36,238 nucleotides of DNA, taken from assembly GCA_001767035.1 (NCBI GenBank), contig MEKR01000021.1, forward strand, positions 1 through 36,238, written 5' to 3'. Under the pieces are notes generated by a model. That model worked only from the letters and a program-made list of their open reading frames with translations. It was not told the origin of the DNA and made no database searches. Numbering within the stretch: the stretch's first letter is position 1; each line of letters starts with the position of its first letter. This DNA comes from Acidobacteria bacterium RIFCSPLOWO2_02_FULL_61_28. GTDB lineage: Bacteria; Acidobacteriota; Terriglobia; 2-12-FULL-54-10. Both the position numbers and the translations under genes were made by a program. Of the stretch, positions 1 through 8,395 are shown one piece after another.

Positions 1-551
1 TCCTGGAGCGTCGCGGTCCGGTGCGCGAACTGCTCGATGATGTTCAGCGGGCTGCCCGGCGTCGCCGAGACCAGCGCAATGGAGCTGGACATCCCCGAAG
101 CCCAGACCCCGAAGCCCGTGTAGCCGGCGGCGGCCAGATAGCCTTTCGAGACGCGCGGCAGACGCTTGGGGACCTCTCGCACCAGGACTCCGGCGACTAC
201 CAGGCAGAATCCCCAGTTGAACAACGCCGCCGCCCAGCACGCCAGGAACACCACTACGCCGGCTTGCCGCTCGGATTTCGGAAGGCCGCTGAACCAATCC
301 AGGATGCGCTTCACCGCCGGGGCGTCCACCAGGGCGTGCCCGCACATCAGCACCAGCACCATCTGCATCGCAAACGCGAGGATTTCCCACAGGCCCCGGT
401 ACCAGTAGCTCACCAGATCGCCGAGCGCAGTGCGGGTGATGAGCACGCCGAGGAACGCCGCCAGAAACGTCAGCAGCAGAGCAAACAAATAGGGCGCGGG
501 CATGACTTGCTGCGTGAAGGTGGTTGCCCTGGTTGCCAAGCGTTCGAGCAT
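1..551 (-). CDS. atoE: Short-chain fatty acid permease AtoE family, C-terminus cut off by window edge
   Basis: Read on the minus strand from ATG at 549-551, an open frame of 183 codons runs off the left edge without a stop. It is rich in hydrophobic helices. Landmarks recalled from E. coli AtoE are present in the same order: MPAPYLFALLLTF near residue 17, FAMQM and GHALVD around residues 60-75, NWGF...VREVPKRLP around 110-130, and a Ser/Gly-rich stretch ending SATPGSP. AtoE-family proteins are inner-membrane carriers for short-chain fatty acids such as acetoacetate or butyrate. Family members are usually about 440 residues, so a little under half is visible. The gene diverges from the methyltransferase at 588, and the 36-base gap must hold both start regions. 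The substrate is inferred from the family only. Confidence 0.85.
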   Translation of the reverse strand, partial: MLERLATRATTFTQQVMPAPYLFALLLTFLAAFLGVLITRTALGDLVSYWYRGLWEILAFAMQMVLVLMCGHALVDAPAVKRILDWFSGLPKSERQAGVVVFLACWAAALFNWGFCLVVAGVLVREVPKRLPRVSKGYLAAAGYTGFGVWASGMSSSIALVSATPGSPLNIIEQFAHRTATLQ

Positions 552-587
552 GTGTGGGACTCCTTGCGGGCCTGAGCCTATGCGACA

Positions 588-1253
588 ATGAAGGGGATGA
601 GCCGTCCGGGCCAACGGTACATTCCGGCCCTCCGATACGATTGGCTGACCCCTCTCTACGACCCAATCCTGCGGTGGACCTTGCGCGAATCCGCATTCAA
701 GCGCCGCCTGGTGGAGCAGGCGCGAATCGAGCCCGGCCACCGTGTGCTCGACCTCGGCTGCGGAACCGCAACACTCACCCTGCTCCTCCGGCAGGCTCAC
801 CCGCGGGCGCAAGTCGCCAGATTGGATGGTGACCCAAAAGTTCTCGCAATTGCAAGAGCCAAAGCGGCGCGCGTGGGAGTCACTCTGGCGCTCCTGCGCG
901 CGATGGCCTTCGAGTTGCCCTTTACGGATTGCTCCTTGGACCGTGTGTTGTCGAGCCTCCTCTTCCACCACCTCACGCGGGAAAACAAGCTGCGCGCTCT
1001 GCGCGAAGTGCTTCGCGTCCTGCGCCCGGGCGGGGACTTGCACCTCGCCGATTGGGGCAAGCCGCAGGACTGCTGGATGCGGGCAGCCTTCTTGCTGGTG
1101 CAATCGCTCGACGGTTTCGGAACGACAGTGGACAACGCCCGGGGCTTGCTGCCCCATCTTATCCGTGAGGCCGGATTCAGCGGCGTCCGCGAGTCCAGCC
1201 GGTATAAGACGATGTTCGGCTCTCTCTCGCTCTATCAAGCGCAGAAACCATAG
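588..1253 (+). CDS. Class I SAM-dependent methyltransferase
   Basis: The 221-residue product has a Rossmann methyltransferase core. The SAM-binding motif I VLDLGCGTATLTLL lies near residues 53-66, an acidic LDGD loop follows near 80, and RVLRPGGDLHLADWG near 143-157 is the post-motif III stretch typical of Methyltransf_11/25 proteins. The N-terminus (YDWLTPLYDP) resembles UbiE-like enzymes, but the protein lacks the UbiE signature seen in the true homologue at 32771-33544. The acceptor cannot be read from sequence. ATG at 588 is the first start, with a second ATG at 597 and no strong ribosome-binding site before either. The gene is divergent from atoE and is followed by the efflux operon after about 130 bases. 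Confidence 0.8.
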   Translation: MKGMSRPGQRYIPALRYDWLTPLYDPILRWTLRESAFKRRLVEQARIEPGHRVLDLGCGTATLTLLLRQAHPRAQVARLDGDPKVLAIARAKAARVGVTLALLRAMAFELPFTDCSLDRVLSSLLFHHLTRENKLRALREVLRVLRPGGDLHLADWGKPQDCWMRAAFLLVQSLDGFGTTVDNARGLLPHLIREAGFSGVRESSRYKTMFGSLSLYQAQKP

Positions 1254-1381
1254 TCCGTGAGTTGGGCCGGAGGACATTCGATTTCCGCTCCGTAACGGAA
1301 TGCTGGCAAGGGCCGCGTTGGAACTTTGCTATACTTCCGAACGGGAGCATCTCCAACTCGACGGGAAGCATCTCTAACCCG

Positions 1382-2608
1382 ATGGCTACTCGAAGAATCC
1401 GCCTGGTTTGGCTGCTGCTGATTGCGGTCGCGGTCTTCGCCGGAACGATCTCCTACCGCTCGCGGCAGAGTTCGATTCTCGAAGTGCGCACCGCCCGGGT
1501 TGCTCGCCAGGAAATTCACGCGGGCGTCGTGACCAACGGCAAAGCCGAGCCGATACAATATCAAGACGCGCGGGCGGAACTCGAAGGAGAAGTCGCGCAG
1601 GTTCTGGTCCGCGAAGGGGATCGCGCGAGGCGAGGGCAGAAGCTCGCGGAGTTGCGGCAAAGCCAAGTGGCAAGCGAACTCGAGACCGCGCGGGCCCGCC
1701 TCACCGAGGTCGAAAATGACCTCCGGCTGTTGCGGCAAGGCGGCACGGCACTCGAACTTCAGGAACTGCGCGCACAACGCGACGCCGTCCAGCGCGAGCG
1801 GGAACGCGCCGCCAAGCAAGTGGCGGAGAACGAGCGGCTGGTTGAGAAGGGCGCCATCGCCCGGATCGAGCTGGAGGAGAGCCGCCAGCGCCTCGCCAAG
1901 GCTGAGACGGACCTGTCTGTACTCGACGAGAGGCTCCACCGCCGCTATGGGCCGGAAGAGATGGCCCGCTCGGAGGCTCGGGTTGAGGCGGCCCGCGCCG
2001 CTCTTGACTTGGCGCAATCGCGCCTGCGCTCTGCTTCCGTCGTCTCCCCGCTCGATGGCGTGGTTTATTCGGTCGCAGTCCGCGTCGGCGATCATGTTCG
2101 CAGCGGAGACCTACTCGCCCGCGTCGGCGATCTTGGGCGAGTCCGGGTGAAGGTGTACGTGGATGAGCCGGACCTCGGCCGGGTAACCGCGGGGCAGCCT
2201 GTGCTCGTGCGCTGGGAAGGGTTGCCGGGCCGCGAGTGGCGCGGCGAGGTCGAGCAGCTTCCGGCGGAGATCAAAGAACTCGGCGCGCGCCGCGTGGGAG
2301 AAGTCACCTGTGCCCTGGACAATCCGAAGCGAGAACTGCTCCCCAATATGAACCTCGACGTCGAAATCGTAACGGAGAGCAAGACCGACGCCTTGGCGAT
2401 TCCCCGCGAAGCAGTTTTGGGAGCCGATGCCGCCCGCCACGTCTTTGTCGTCCGAGAAGGCGTGCTGGCACGGCGTGCGGTCGAGACCGGCATCATCAGC
2501 GCGACGCGGGTGGAGATTCGCAACGGTTTGCAGGACGGCGAGGAAGTGGTCCTGGCCGGCGAACAGCCGCTCCAGGAAGGGATGCGGGTGCGCAGCAACT
2601 CGCAGTAG
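1382..2608 (+). CDS. Periplasmic adaptor (membrane-fusion) subunit of an efflux pump
   Basis: The 408-residue HlyD/AcrA-like protein has one N-terminal membrane anchor (residues about 8-24, VWLLLIAVAVFAG). A lipoyl/barrel-sandwich half-motif follows (GEVAQVLVREGDRARRGQ, about 69-86), then a long charged coiled-coil hairpin (about 90-215). The returning half-motif VVSPLDGVVYSVAVRVGDHV and beta-barrel and membrane-proximal domains ending near EEVVLAGEQPLQEGMRV complete it. It would bridge the inner-membrane permease and the outer-membrane factor encoded next. The frame is open back to 1262, but the ATG at 1382 directly precedes a proper anchor, so it is preferred. The upstream bases 1338-1380 hold two imperfect 21-base direct repeats (GGGAGCATCTCCAACTC-like). 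It leads a three-gene operon. Confidence 0.88.
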   Translation: MATRRIRLVWLLLIAVAVFAGTISYRSRQSSILEVRTARVARQEIHAGVVTNGKAEPIQYQDARAELEGEVAQVLVREGDRARRGQKLAELRQSQVASELETARARLTEVENDLRLLRQGGTALELQELRAQRDAVQRERERAAKQVAENERLVEKGAIARIELEESRQRLAKAETDLSVLDERLHRRYGPEEMARSEARVEAARAALDLAQSRLRSASVVSPLDGVVYSVAVRVGDHVRSGDLLARVGDLGRVRVKVYVDEPDLGRVTAGQPVLVRWEGLPGREWRGEVEQLPAEIKELGARRVGEVTCALDNPKRELLPNMNLDVEIVTESKTDALAIPREAVLGADAARHVFVVREGVLARRAVETGIISATRVEIRNGLQDGEEVVLAGEQPLQEGMRVRSNSQ

Positions 2609-2662
2609 TCAGAGCCGCGCGCATAGGCGAGCGGTGATTAACGCAGTGACGAGTGACAAGTG

Positions 2663-3952
2663 ATGAGTGAAACGCAGGAGTCAGAAGTCAGAATCCGAAC
2701 CGCCTCTCGATTGCGCTCACAACGCGGGGAGGCGCTGGTCTCCTGGCTGCGCAGCCTCAAGGAAGCGGTTGCTTTCGCCTATGACGCTCTGCGCGTCAAC
2801 AAAGTCCGCACCGGGCTGACCACCCTCGGGATGGTGATCGGCACCAGCTCGGTCATCCTGGTCTCGACCATCGCGCTGACCAGCCGTGATTACGTTCTGG
2901 GGCAAATCGAAGGGGTCGGGTCGAACATGATTTACACCGTCAATGAGAGCAGCCCTACGGTTACCGGAACCAACTCGATCTCCGACGCTCTGACGCTCGA
3001 TGATGTCGAGGCCATCCGCGCCAGCGTGCCGAACCTGACCGCCGTCTCCGCCATCGTTTTAGGGCGCGACCGGCTCGTGCTCGATCATCGTTATAGCGAG
3101 GTTTCGATCATCGGCGTCAATCCCGGCTTCCGGATCATCCGCAATCTCAAGGTCCTGGACGGGCGTTTCTTTGACGAGACGGACGACCAGCAGCGGAACC
3201 GGGTCTGTCTGGTTACCGAGGCGCTGGCCAAGATCCTCTTCCCGAACGGATGGGTTGAGCGAGAGAAGATCAAGGTCCGGGGCCTGGAATTCACGATTAT
3301 CGGGATTTTCAAGGAAGGCGCCGAGACCTTCGGCCAGTCCGAGATCACCCGCGAAACCGTCATGCTGCCCATCTCGGTGATGACGATCCTCACGGGCGCA
3401 CAAGCCGTGGACCAGATTTACGCTTCGGCGGACCGCGCCAGCAACGTGCCCCGGGCCACGGCCGCGATCTTGGAAGTCATCCAGCGGCGGCATCGCTCCG
3501 GCGCGGTGTATCGAGCCGAGAACCTGACGCAAATCCTCGCCGCGGCGGGCAACATCGCCATGGCTTTGACTGTGGTCTTGCTGCTGATCTCGGCCATCGC
3601 GCTCGTCATCAGCGGCATCGGCATCATGAACATCATGCTGGTGACGGTCACGGAGCGGACGCGCGAGATCGGCGTGCGGATGGCGCTCGGCGCGGGCCGC
3701 CGGGCGGTGCGCACGCAGTTCCTGATGGAAGCCTCCATGATCAGCGTTTTCGGCGGACTCCTCGGCATTCTGGTCGGTGTCGGCATCCCCTGGACTGCGC
3801 AGCAGTTTGTCGAAGGCATTCGCATCCCGATCCCGACCCTGGCGATTGTCATCGCATTTGTGGTCTCGTTCCTGGTCGGCGTGGTCTTTGGGATCATTCC
3901 GGCCGAGCGGGCCGCCAAACTCAATCCAACGGAAGCCTTACGCTATGAATAA
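2663..3952 (+). CDS. MacB/FtsX-type ABC transporter permease
   Basis: The product of about 429 residues has the MacB_PCD-FtsX architecture. A cytoplasmic N-terminus and first helix (TTLGMVIGTSSVILVST) come first, then a periplasmic domain of roughly 200 residues. Three C-terminal helices follow, with the conserved cytoplasmic ERTREIGVRMALGA loop between the first two of these and a last helix ending GVVFGIIPAERAAKLNP. In MacAB-TolC machines this subunit is driven by a fused or separate ATPase, but none is encoded here. GTG at 2660 and ATG at 2663 are adjacent starts. Both lie inside a short run of the AAGTGAC-type repeat (2645-2668), so no normal ribosome-binding site is visible. The stop overlaps the next gene's start by eight bases. 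Confidence 0.87.
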   Translation: MSETQESEVRIRTASRLRSQRGEALVSWLRSLKEAVAFAYDALRVNKVRTGLTTLGMVIGTSSVILVSTIALTSRDYVLGQIEGVGSNMIYTVNESSPTVTGTNSISDALTLDDVEAIRASVPNLTAVSAIVLGRDRLVLDHRYSEVSIIGVNPGFRIIRNLKVLDGRFFDETDDQQRNRVCLVTEALAKILFPNGWVEREKIKVRGLEFTIIGIFKEGAETFGQSEITRETVMLPISVMTILTGAQAVDQIYASADRASNVPRATAAILEVIQRRHRSGAVYRAENLTQILAAAGNIAMALTVVLLLISAIALVISGIGIMNIMLVTVTERTREIGVRMALGAGRRAVRTQFLMEASMISVFGGLLGILVGVGIPWTAQQFVEGIRIPIPTLAIVIAFVVSFLVGVVFGIIPAERAAKLNPTEALRYE

Positions 3953-5294
3953 AACGAACCGAACGACCCTCTGCGGGGCCGGAGTTGTCCTGTGCCTGCT
4001 AGTAGGACCGAGGCCCTTGCTATTGGCCCAGCAAACCTCGACGCCGCCGCCCGGGAGAAGCGGGGACGCGCGCCGTCTCACGCTGTCGGACGCTATCGCC
4101 CTCACCATGCAGAACAACCGCGAGGTGCGCCTCGCCGCGGCTGCGGTCTCGCGCGCGGAAGCCGAGCGACAAGAAATCCGCTCGCAGTTCCGGCCGCAGA
4201 TTTTCGTTGGGACAGGCCTGGCGGGGACCCGCGGCTTCCCGCTCAGCATTGAAGGCTCCGCGCCCGCGATTTTTCAGGTTGCCTCCTCGCAATCTCTCTT
4301 CAATGCCAGCTTGCGGAATTCGGAGCGGCAAGCGGGAAAGATGCGCGATGCGTCCGAGCGGAGCCTGGAGCAAACGCTCGACGACACGGTCGCGGCGACG
4401 GTCGTAACCTACTTCGACCTCGACCGCGCGCGGCGCTCGCTCGAATCAGTTCGCGGCCGCAATGAGAACTTCCTCGCCGTCGAGCAGATCGTCGAGGAGC
4501 GCGTCCGGGCTGGTCTCGACCCGCCGCTCGAAACCACGCGCGCACGGCTCAACACGGCGCGTTCCCGGAGCGAACAGGTGGCGCTCGAAACCCAGGCGAC
4601 AGTGCTCGAAATCCGGCTGCGAGGCTTCACGGGCATCCCGCAGACGGACGCGATTGTCACCGCCCCGGCGGAGATTCCCCCGCCGGGGGCCGATGAGACA
4701 GTGGACCGGCTCATTTCCCTTGCCCTCGAACGCAGCCCCGGCCTTCAAGCCCTGCAAGAAGAAGTGCGGGCCAAGCAATTTCACGTAAGAAGCGAAGAGG
4801 CCACTCGCTGGCCGCGCATCAATCTGGTGGGCCAGTATGGCCTCTTTAGCAACATCAACAACTTTTCGGACTACTTTCGAAAGTTCGCGCGGCACAACGC
4901 CACGCTCGGAGTTTCCGTCATGGTGCCGATCTACGACCGGGAGCGGCGCGCGGCGCGTATGTCGAAAGCAGAAGCGGAGTTGCTCGAGGCGACCTATCGC
5001 TTCGAGCAGGGACAGGACAACATTGCCCAGCGCGTCCGGGAACTGTGGGCCGAGGCCCAGCAGCAAGGGGCGGCGCGGGAGGTCGCTCGCCTGGAGCTTG
5101 AATTCGCCCGCCGTACGGTCGAGGCCGCGCTGGCGCGCTTTGAGGAAGGCCGCGCGAACCGCCTCGCCGTCGAGCAAGCCCGCGTCGAAGAGAGCCGGGC
5201 CTGGGTCAACTGGTTCCAGGCCCAGTACCGCGCCGAGGCTGCCCGCATTGAGTTGCTGCGCGTGACGGGCGAAATCCGCTCGGTTTTCCGGTAA
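3945..5294 (+). CDS. TolC-family outer-membrane efflux protein
   Basis: The 449-residue protein has a signal peptide (MNKTNRTTLCGAGVVLCLLVG...LLLAQQ, about residues 1-27). Two related halves follow, each rich in heptad-patterned Ala, Glu and Arg, the usual outer-membrane efflux protein duplication. LSDAIALTMQNNREV near residue 45 is the standard entry motif of the first half. A second such helix region begins near VDRLISLALERSPGLQALQEEV. ATG at 3945 overlaps the permease stop (3950-3952), so translation is probably coupled. The start further upstream in the same frame would overlap the permease extensively and is rejected. It would form the exit duct for the adaptor and permease encoded before it. 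Confidence 0.88.
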   Translation: MNKTNRTTLCGAGVVLCLLVGPRPLLLAQQTSTPPPGRSGDARRLTLSDAIALTMQNNREVRLAAAAVSRAEAERQEIRSQFRPQIFVGTGLAGTRGFPLSIEGSAPAIFQVASSQSLFNASLRNSERQAGKMRDASERSLEQTLDDTVAATVVTYFDLDRARRSLESVRGRNENFLAVEQIVEERVRAGLDPPLETTRARLNTARSRSEQVALETQATVLEIRLRGFTGIPQTDAIVTAPAEIPPPGADETVDRLISLALERSPGLQALQEEVRAKQFHVRSEEATRWPRINLVGQYGLFSNINNFSDYFRKFARHNATLGVSVMVPIYDRERRAARMSKAEAELLEATYRFEQGQDNIAQRVRELWAEAQQQGAAREVARLELEFARRTVEAALARFEEGRANRLAVEQARVEESRAWVNWFQAQYRAEAARIELLRVTGEIRSVFR

Positions 5295-5423
5295 GGTTTG
5301 GATTGGGCAGGAGAGGTCTGCCGCCGGCAGCGGGGGAAAACGAGCAGGTCCCTCTCCCGCACGCCGGGCTCGGGATGACAGGGATGACAACAAGGTGAGA
5401 CAAGCTGAGGAAGGAGAACTGCA
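5295..5423. repeat. Intergenic repeat mosaic before lemA
   Basis: This gap has no gene. It contains a G+C-rich stretch with CCCTCTCCCGCACGCCGGG followed by CGGGATGACAGGGATGACA, the sort of short dispersed repeat often seen between genes in environmental bacterial genomes. The lemA ribosome-binding site GAGGAAGGAGAA lies near its end (about 5407-5418). No terminator with a T-run is visible. Confidence 0.4.
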
Positions 5424-5987
5424 ATGGTCGCATTGATCATATTAGGGATTCTCGCGCTCGGCGTCGTGTGGGTGATTATGAAGTACAACGGCCTGGTGAC
5501 GCTCCGCAACCAGGTCACCAACGGTTGGAAGCAGATTGACGTGCAGCTCAAGCGCCGCCACGATCTGATCCCGAACCTGGTGAACACGGTCAAGGGGATC
5601 ATGGAGTTCGAGCAGGATACGCTGCAAAAGGTGATCGCGGCGCGCTCGGCGGCGATGGGAGCGCACGGGGCCGCTGACGCCGCAGCCAAGGAAGGCGCCT
5701 TGAGCGACGCCCTCTCCAAATTCTTCGTCGTCGTCGAGCAGTACCCGCAACTGCGCTCGAGCGAGAACGTCAAGCAACTCCAGGAGGAACTGACCTCGAC
5801 GGAGAACAAGATCACTTTCGCCCGGCAGTTTTACAACGACATTGCGACCGCGTTTAATATCGCGCAGCAGGTCTTCCCCGGCAACGTGGTTGCTTCGATG
5901 TTCGCCTTCAAGCTGGCGGAGTTGTTTGAGATCACCGTCGCCGCCGAGCGGGAAGTGCCGGCCGTGAACCTGTCGCTCAAGAAGTAG
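5424..5987 (+). CDS. lemA: LemA family protein
   Basis: The 187-residue protein has one N-terminal transmembrane helix (residues about 3-19). The LemA hallmark follows: YNGLVTLRNQVTNGWKQIDV, then KRRHDLIPNLVNTVKG (about 25-60), after which a long helical bundle ends with RQFYNDIATAFNIAQQVFPGN. A good Shine-Dalgarno sequence (AAGGAG) precedes ATG at 5424. LemA proteins are membrane-anchored coiled bundles of uncertain biochemical role that commonly neighbour M48 peptidases, as here, where two M48 genes follow. This suggests a shared membrane or envelope function, inferred from context. Length and motifs are standard. Confidence 0.93.
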   Translation: MVALIILGILALGVVWVIMKYNGLVTLRNQVTNGWKQIDVQLKRRHDLIPNLVNTVKGIMEFEQDTLQKVIAARSAAMGAHGAADAAAKEGALSDALSKFFVVVEQYPQLRSSENVKQLQEELTSTENKITFARQFYNDIATAFNIAQQVFPGNVVASMFAFKLAELFEITVAAEREVPAVNLSLKK

Positions 5988-5989
5988 CA

Positions 5990-6146
5990 ATCAGACAGTG
6001 ACAAGGGATGAGTGATAAGTGACGAGCAGAGTAAGACAGTGACAAGTGTTAAGTGACAAGTGACAAGTGACAAGTGACAAGCAAAGAGTAAATCATGAGT
6101 GCCTTTTTCTCGTCACTTTTCACTGGTCACTCGTCACTGGTTTCCA
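5990..6146. repeat. AAGTGAC heptad repeat array with inverted partner
   Basis: Between lemA and the first M48 gene lie degenerate and perfect copies of the heptamer AAGTGAC, including four perfect tandem copies at 6051-6078. The opposite orientation (GTCACTT, GGTCACTCGTCACTGG) follows at about 6110-6140, so the two halves could pair into a long hairpin. Related sequence recurs at 2645-2668 and 17675-17765. The spacing is a strict seven bases without unique spacers, so it is not CRISPR. Confidence 0.85.
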
Positions 6147-7172
6147 ATGAACCTCCACGAGCAGCAGCAAGCGAACCGCCGCAAGACCCTTGCGGTGATC
6201 GTGGCCTTCGTTGTCCTGATCGCCATCCTGGGGTTCGGACTCGATTATTACTATCTGGGATTTGACCCGTGGGTTCCGCCAAACGATCGCTCGTTCCTTC
6301 CCCGTCCCGCGCGCCCCTATGTGACCTTGATCTTTCTGGGCCTGGCTTGTTATTGGTCGCTCTGGTCGCTTTACGGCGGCGACCAGGCGGTGCTGGACTC
6401 GGCGATGGCCGTGCGGGTCTATCCCGGCACCTGGCATCCGCAGCGAAAGGACTTGCTGAACGTGGTCGAGGAGTTGACCATCGCATCGGGATTGCCCCTG
6501 CCGCGCGTCTACGTTGTCGGCGACTCGGACCCGAACGCTTTTGCGACCGGCCGGGACCCTGCCCACGCCTCGATTGCCGTGACCCAAGGGCTGCTCGACA
6601 AACTCAACCGCGAAGAGTTGCAGGCGGTGATTGCGCATGAGATGAGCCACATCCGGAATTACGACGTGCGCCTGATGACGGTGATCGCCGCACTCGTCGG
6701 AGCGGCCGTTCTGCTGAGCGACTGGGTGCAGCGGTGCATGAGAGGCGGGATCGGAGTTGCGGCTGAAGCAAGCCAAGGAGCTCTGACACGAGGCCTGAAA
6801 GGACTCACCCGTGCTCCCTTGCTGCTGCTCTGGCTCGGGACGGCGTTCCTCGCTCCGGTCATCGCGCAGGTCCTGGCGATGGCGGTCTCGCGGGAGCGGG
6901 AGTATTTGGCCGACGCCGGCAGCGCGGAACTGACGCACCATCCGGAGGCGCTGGCCTCGGCTCTCAAAAAAATCGAGATGGATTTCGCCCCCACACGCTC
7001 CATGAAGCGCGGCACCGCGCATCTGTGCATCGCCGACCCGCTCGGGCGAAAATCGGGTTTCAAGGAAGGGTTTTGGGCAGACCTGTTGGCCACGCATCCG
7101 CCGATGGCCAACCGGATCAGCAAGCTCTTGCGGATGCCGAGGGAAACTCCCGCACCGCTGCCGGAGGTCTGA
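6147..7172 (+). CDS. M48 family membrane metallopeptidase (first paralogue)
   Basis: The 341-residue HtpX-like zinc protease has two N-terminal helices (about residues 15-38 and 57-75). The NAFATG motif lies at 130-135, the catalytic HEMSH at 164-168 (zinc ligands H164 and H168, catalytic E165), and the third ligand E252 in SREREYLAD. Hydrophobic segments near 174-192 and 224-246 place the active site on the cytoplasmic face if it is arranged like HtpX. ATG at 6147 is chosen because the tandem paralogue starts with the same pattern (MN..EQQ.ANRR). The longer frame from 6099 would translate repeat sequence. The product probably degrades or processes membrane proteins together with LemA. Confidence 0.9.
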   Translation: MNLHEQQQANRRKTLAVIVAFVVLIAILGFGLDYYYLGFDPWVPPNDRSFLPRPARPYVTLIFLGLACYWSLWSLYGGDQAVLDSAMAVRVYPGTWHPQRKDLLNVVEELTIASGLPLPRVYVVGDSDPNAFATGRDPAHASIAVTQGLLDKLNREELQAVIAHEMSHIRNYDVRLMTVIAALVGAAVLLSDWVQRCMRGGIGVAAEASQGALTRGLKGLTRAPLLLLWLGTAFLAPVIAQVLAMAVSREREYLADAGSAELTHHPEALASALKKIEMDFAPTRSMKRGTAHLCIADPLGRKSGFKEGFWADLLATHPPMANRISKLLRMPRETPAPLPEV

Positions 7173-7179
7173 AGTCGGG

Positions 7180-7271
7180 GTAGCCACGGCACGTTTTGTG
7201 TGCCGTGGGCTGTTGTCCTCCCAAAGGGGAACCAGAACGTGCCCACGGCATAAAGAACATGCCGTGGCTAC
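7180..7271. repeat. Palindromic intergenic element, copy 1
   Basis: This 92-base element has two nested perfect inverted repeats. The outer arms are GTAGCCACGGCA (7180-7191) and TGCCGTGGCTAC (7260-7271). The inner arms are TGCCGTGGGC (7201-7210) and GCCCACGGCA (7241-7250). A second copy with the same arms occurs at 8396-8487, so the M48 gene at 7307-8356 sits exactly between them. The layout resembles a REP/BIME-type element or a small non-autonomous palindromic mobile repeat. It could also fold in RNA between the two M48 messages. Confidence 0.9.
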
Positions 7272-7306
7272 CATTTGCACCGGATGCGGAGCCCACGAGT
7301 TGCACG

Positions 7307-8356
7307 ATGAACATTTACGAACAGCAGGAAGCGAACCGGCGAACCACCTGGATCGTCATCGCGGTTTTCATCATCTTTTTCGTATTCCTTGGGCTGGGGT
7401 TTGACTTTTTCTATTTGGGATACGGCGGTTGGTCTGGTTCGGGAGGGGCCGGGCCTGCCGGCGAACCGGCCGAAGGTTTCCCCATCCCGCTGGGCACGAT
7501 CCTGGCCTTGGCGGTCGGCTCGGGCCAGGCTTGGTGGGGGCTTCGCAACGGGGACCGGGCGGTCCTGGCGTCGGCGCAGGCCACGCAGATTCTTTCTTCG
7601 ACGACGGACCTGAATCAGAAGCAGTTGCTCAACGTCGTGGATGAAATGCGCATTGCCTCCGGCCTGCCTATGCCGAAGGTGTACGTGATCCCGGACGCCG
7701 ACCCCAACGCGTTCGCCACCGGGGCTGACCCGCAACATGCTTCCATCGCCGTGACCCGAGGGCTGCTCGAGAAGCTGAACCGCGAAGAGTTGCAGGGAGT
7801 GGTGGCGCATGAGATGAGCCACATTCGCAACCTCGACATCCGCGTCATGACCACCATCGCGGCGCTCGTCGGAGCCGTGGTCCTGCTGAGCGACTGGGCG
7901 CTGCGCACCATGCGTTTCGGTGGTTCTCGCGGCGGGGGAGGCGGGCGACGCTCCAAGGGGGGCGGGGGCGGCGTGGCGATTCTGGTGTTCGCGCTCTGGA
8001 TCATCACCGTCATTCTCGCGCCGATCATCGCGCAAATCCTGGCCATGGCCGTTTCCCGTGAGCGGGAATACCTGGCCGATGCCACCGGCGCAGAACTGAC
8101 CCGCAACCCGGGGGGCCTCGCTGCGGCCCTGAAAAAGATCGAAATGGACGTTGCGCCCACCGGTTCGATCAAGCGCGGCGCAGCGCACCTCTGCATCGCC
8201 GACCCGCTGGGCAGAAAAGTCGGTTTGCGGGAAGGCTTCGTGGCCGACCTGCTCGCCACCCACCCGCCCATGCACCTGCGCATCAGCAAACTCAACCAGA
8301 TGGCGTATCAGGCTTCCCCCGCGAGACCGCAATCCGGGCCGCGCCTCGGGTCCTGA
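7307..8356 (+). CDS. M48 family membrane metallopeptidase (second paralogue)
   Basis: The 349-residue paralogue of the preceding gene has the same order of features: EQQ.ANRR start, two helices, NAFATG near 134-139, HEMSH at 168-172, and SREREYLAD with the third zinc ligand E254. It differs by a shorter first periplasmic segment (GGWSGSGGAGPAGEP). It also has an Arg/Gly-rich insertion at about residues 206-222, in the loop between HEMSH and the third ligand, where the first paralogue has an Ala/Leu-rich segment. ATG at 7307 is set by alignment with the paralogue. The open frame reaches back to 7196, but that part is the palindromic element. Recent tandem duplication is the simplest origin. 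Confidence 0.9.
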   Translation: MNIYEQQEANRRTTWIVIAVFIIFFVFLGLGFDFFYLGYGGWSGSGGAGPAGEPAEGFPIPLGTILALAVGSGQAWWGLRNGDRAVLASAQATQILSSTTDLNQKQLLNVVDEMRIASGLPMPKVYVIPDADPNAFATGADPQHASIAVTRGLLEKLNREELQGVVAHEMSHIRNLDIRVMTTIAALVGAVVLLSDWALRTMRFGGSRGGGGGRRSKGGGGGVAILVFALWIITVILAPIIAQILAMAVSREREYLADATGAELTRNPGGLAAALKKIEMDVAPTGSIKRGAAHLCIADPLGRKVGLREGFVADLLATHPPMHLRISKLNQMAYQASPARPQSGPRLGS

Positions 8357-8395
8357 CGGTCCCTCTGGACCGAAAGGCGCGCGTAAGCAAGCGGT

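Noticed and set aside
21-575. Open plus-strand frame of 184 codons at the left end
   Set aside because: Its product is Arg/Gln/His-rich low-quality sequence, while the minus strand encodes a clear AtoE-family protein over the same bases.
6051-6078. Tandem repeat that might be taken for CRISPR
   Set aside because: Units are seven bases with no unique spacers and no cas genes are present.
6099-6146. Upstream start for the first M48 gene
   Set aside because: It would translate heptad-repeat DNA; the tandem paralogue supports ATG at 6147.
7196-7306. Upstream start for the second M48 gene
   Set aside because: The extension is encoded by the palindromic element, not by protein-like sequence.
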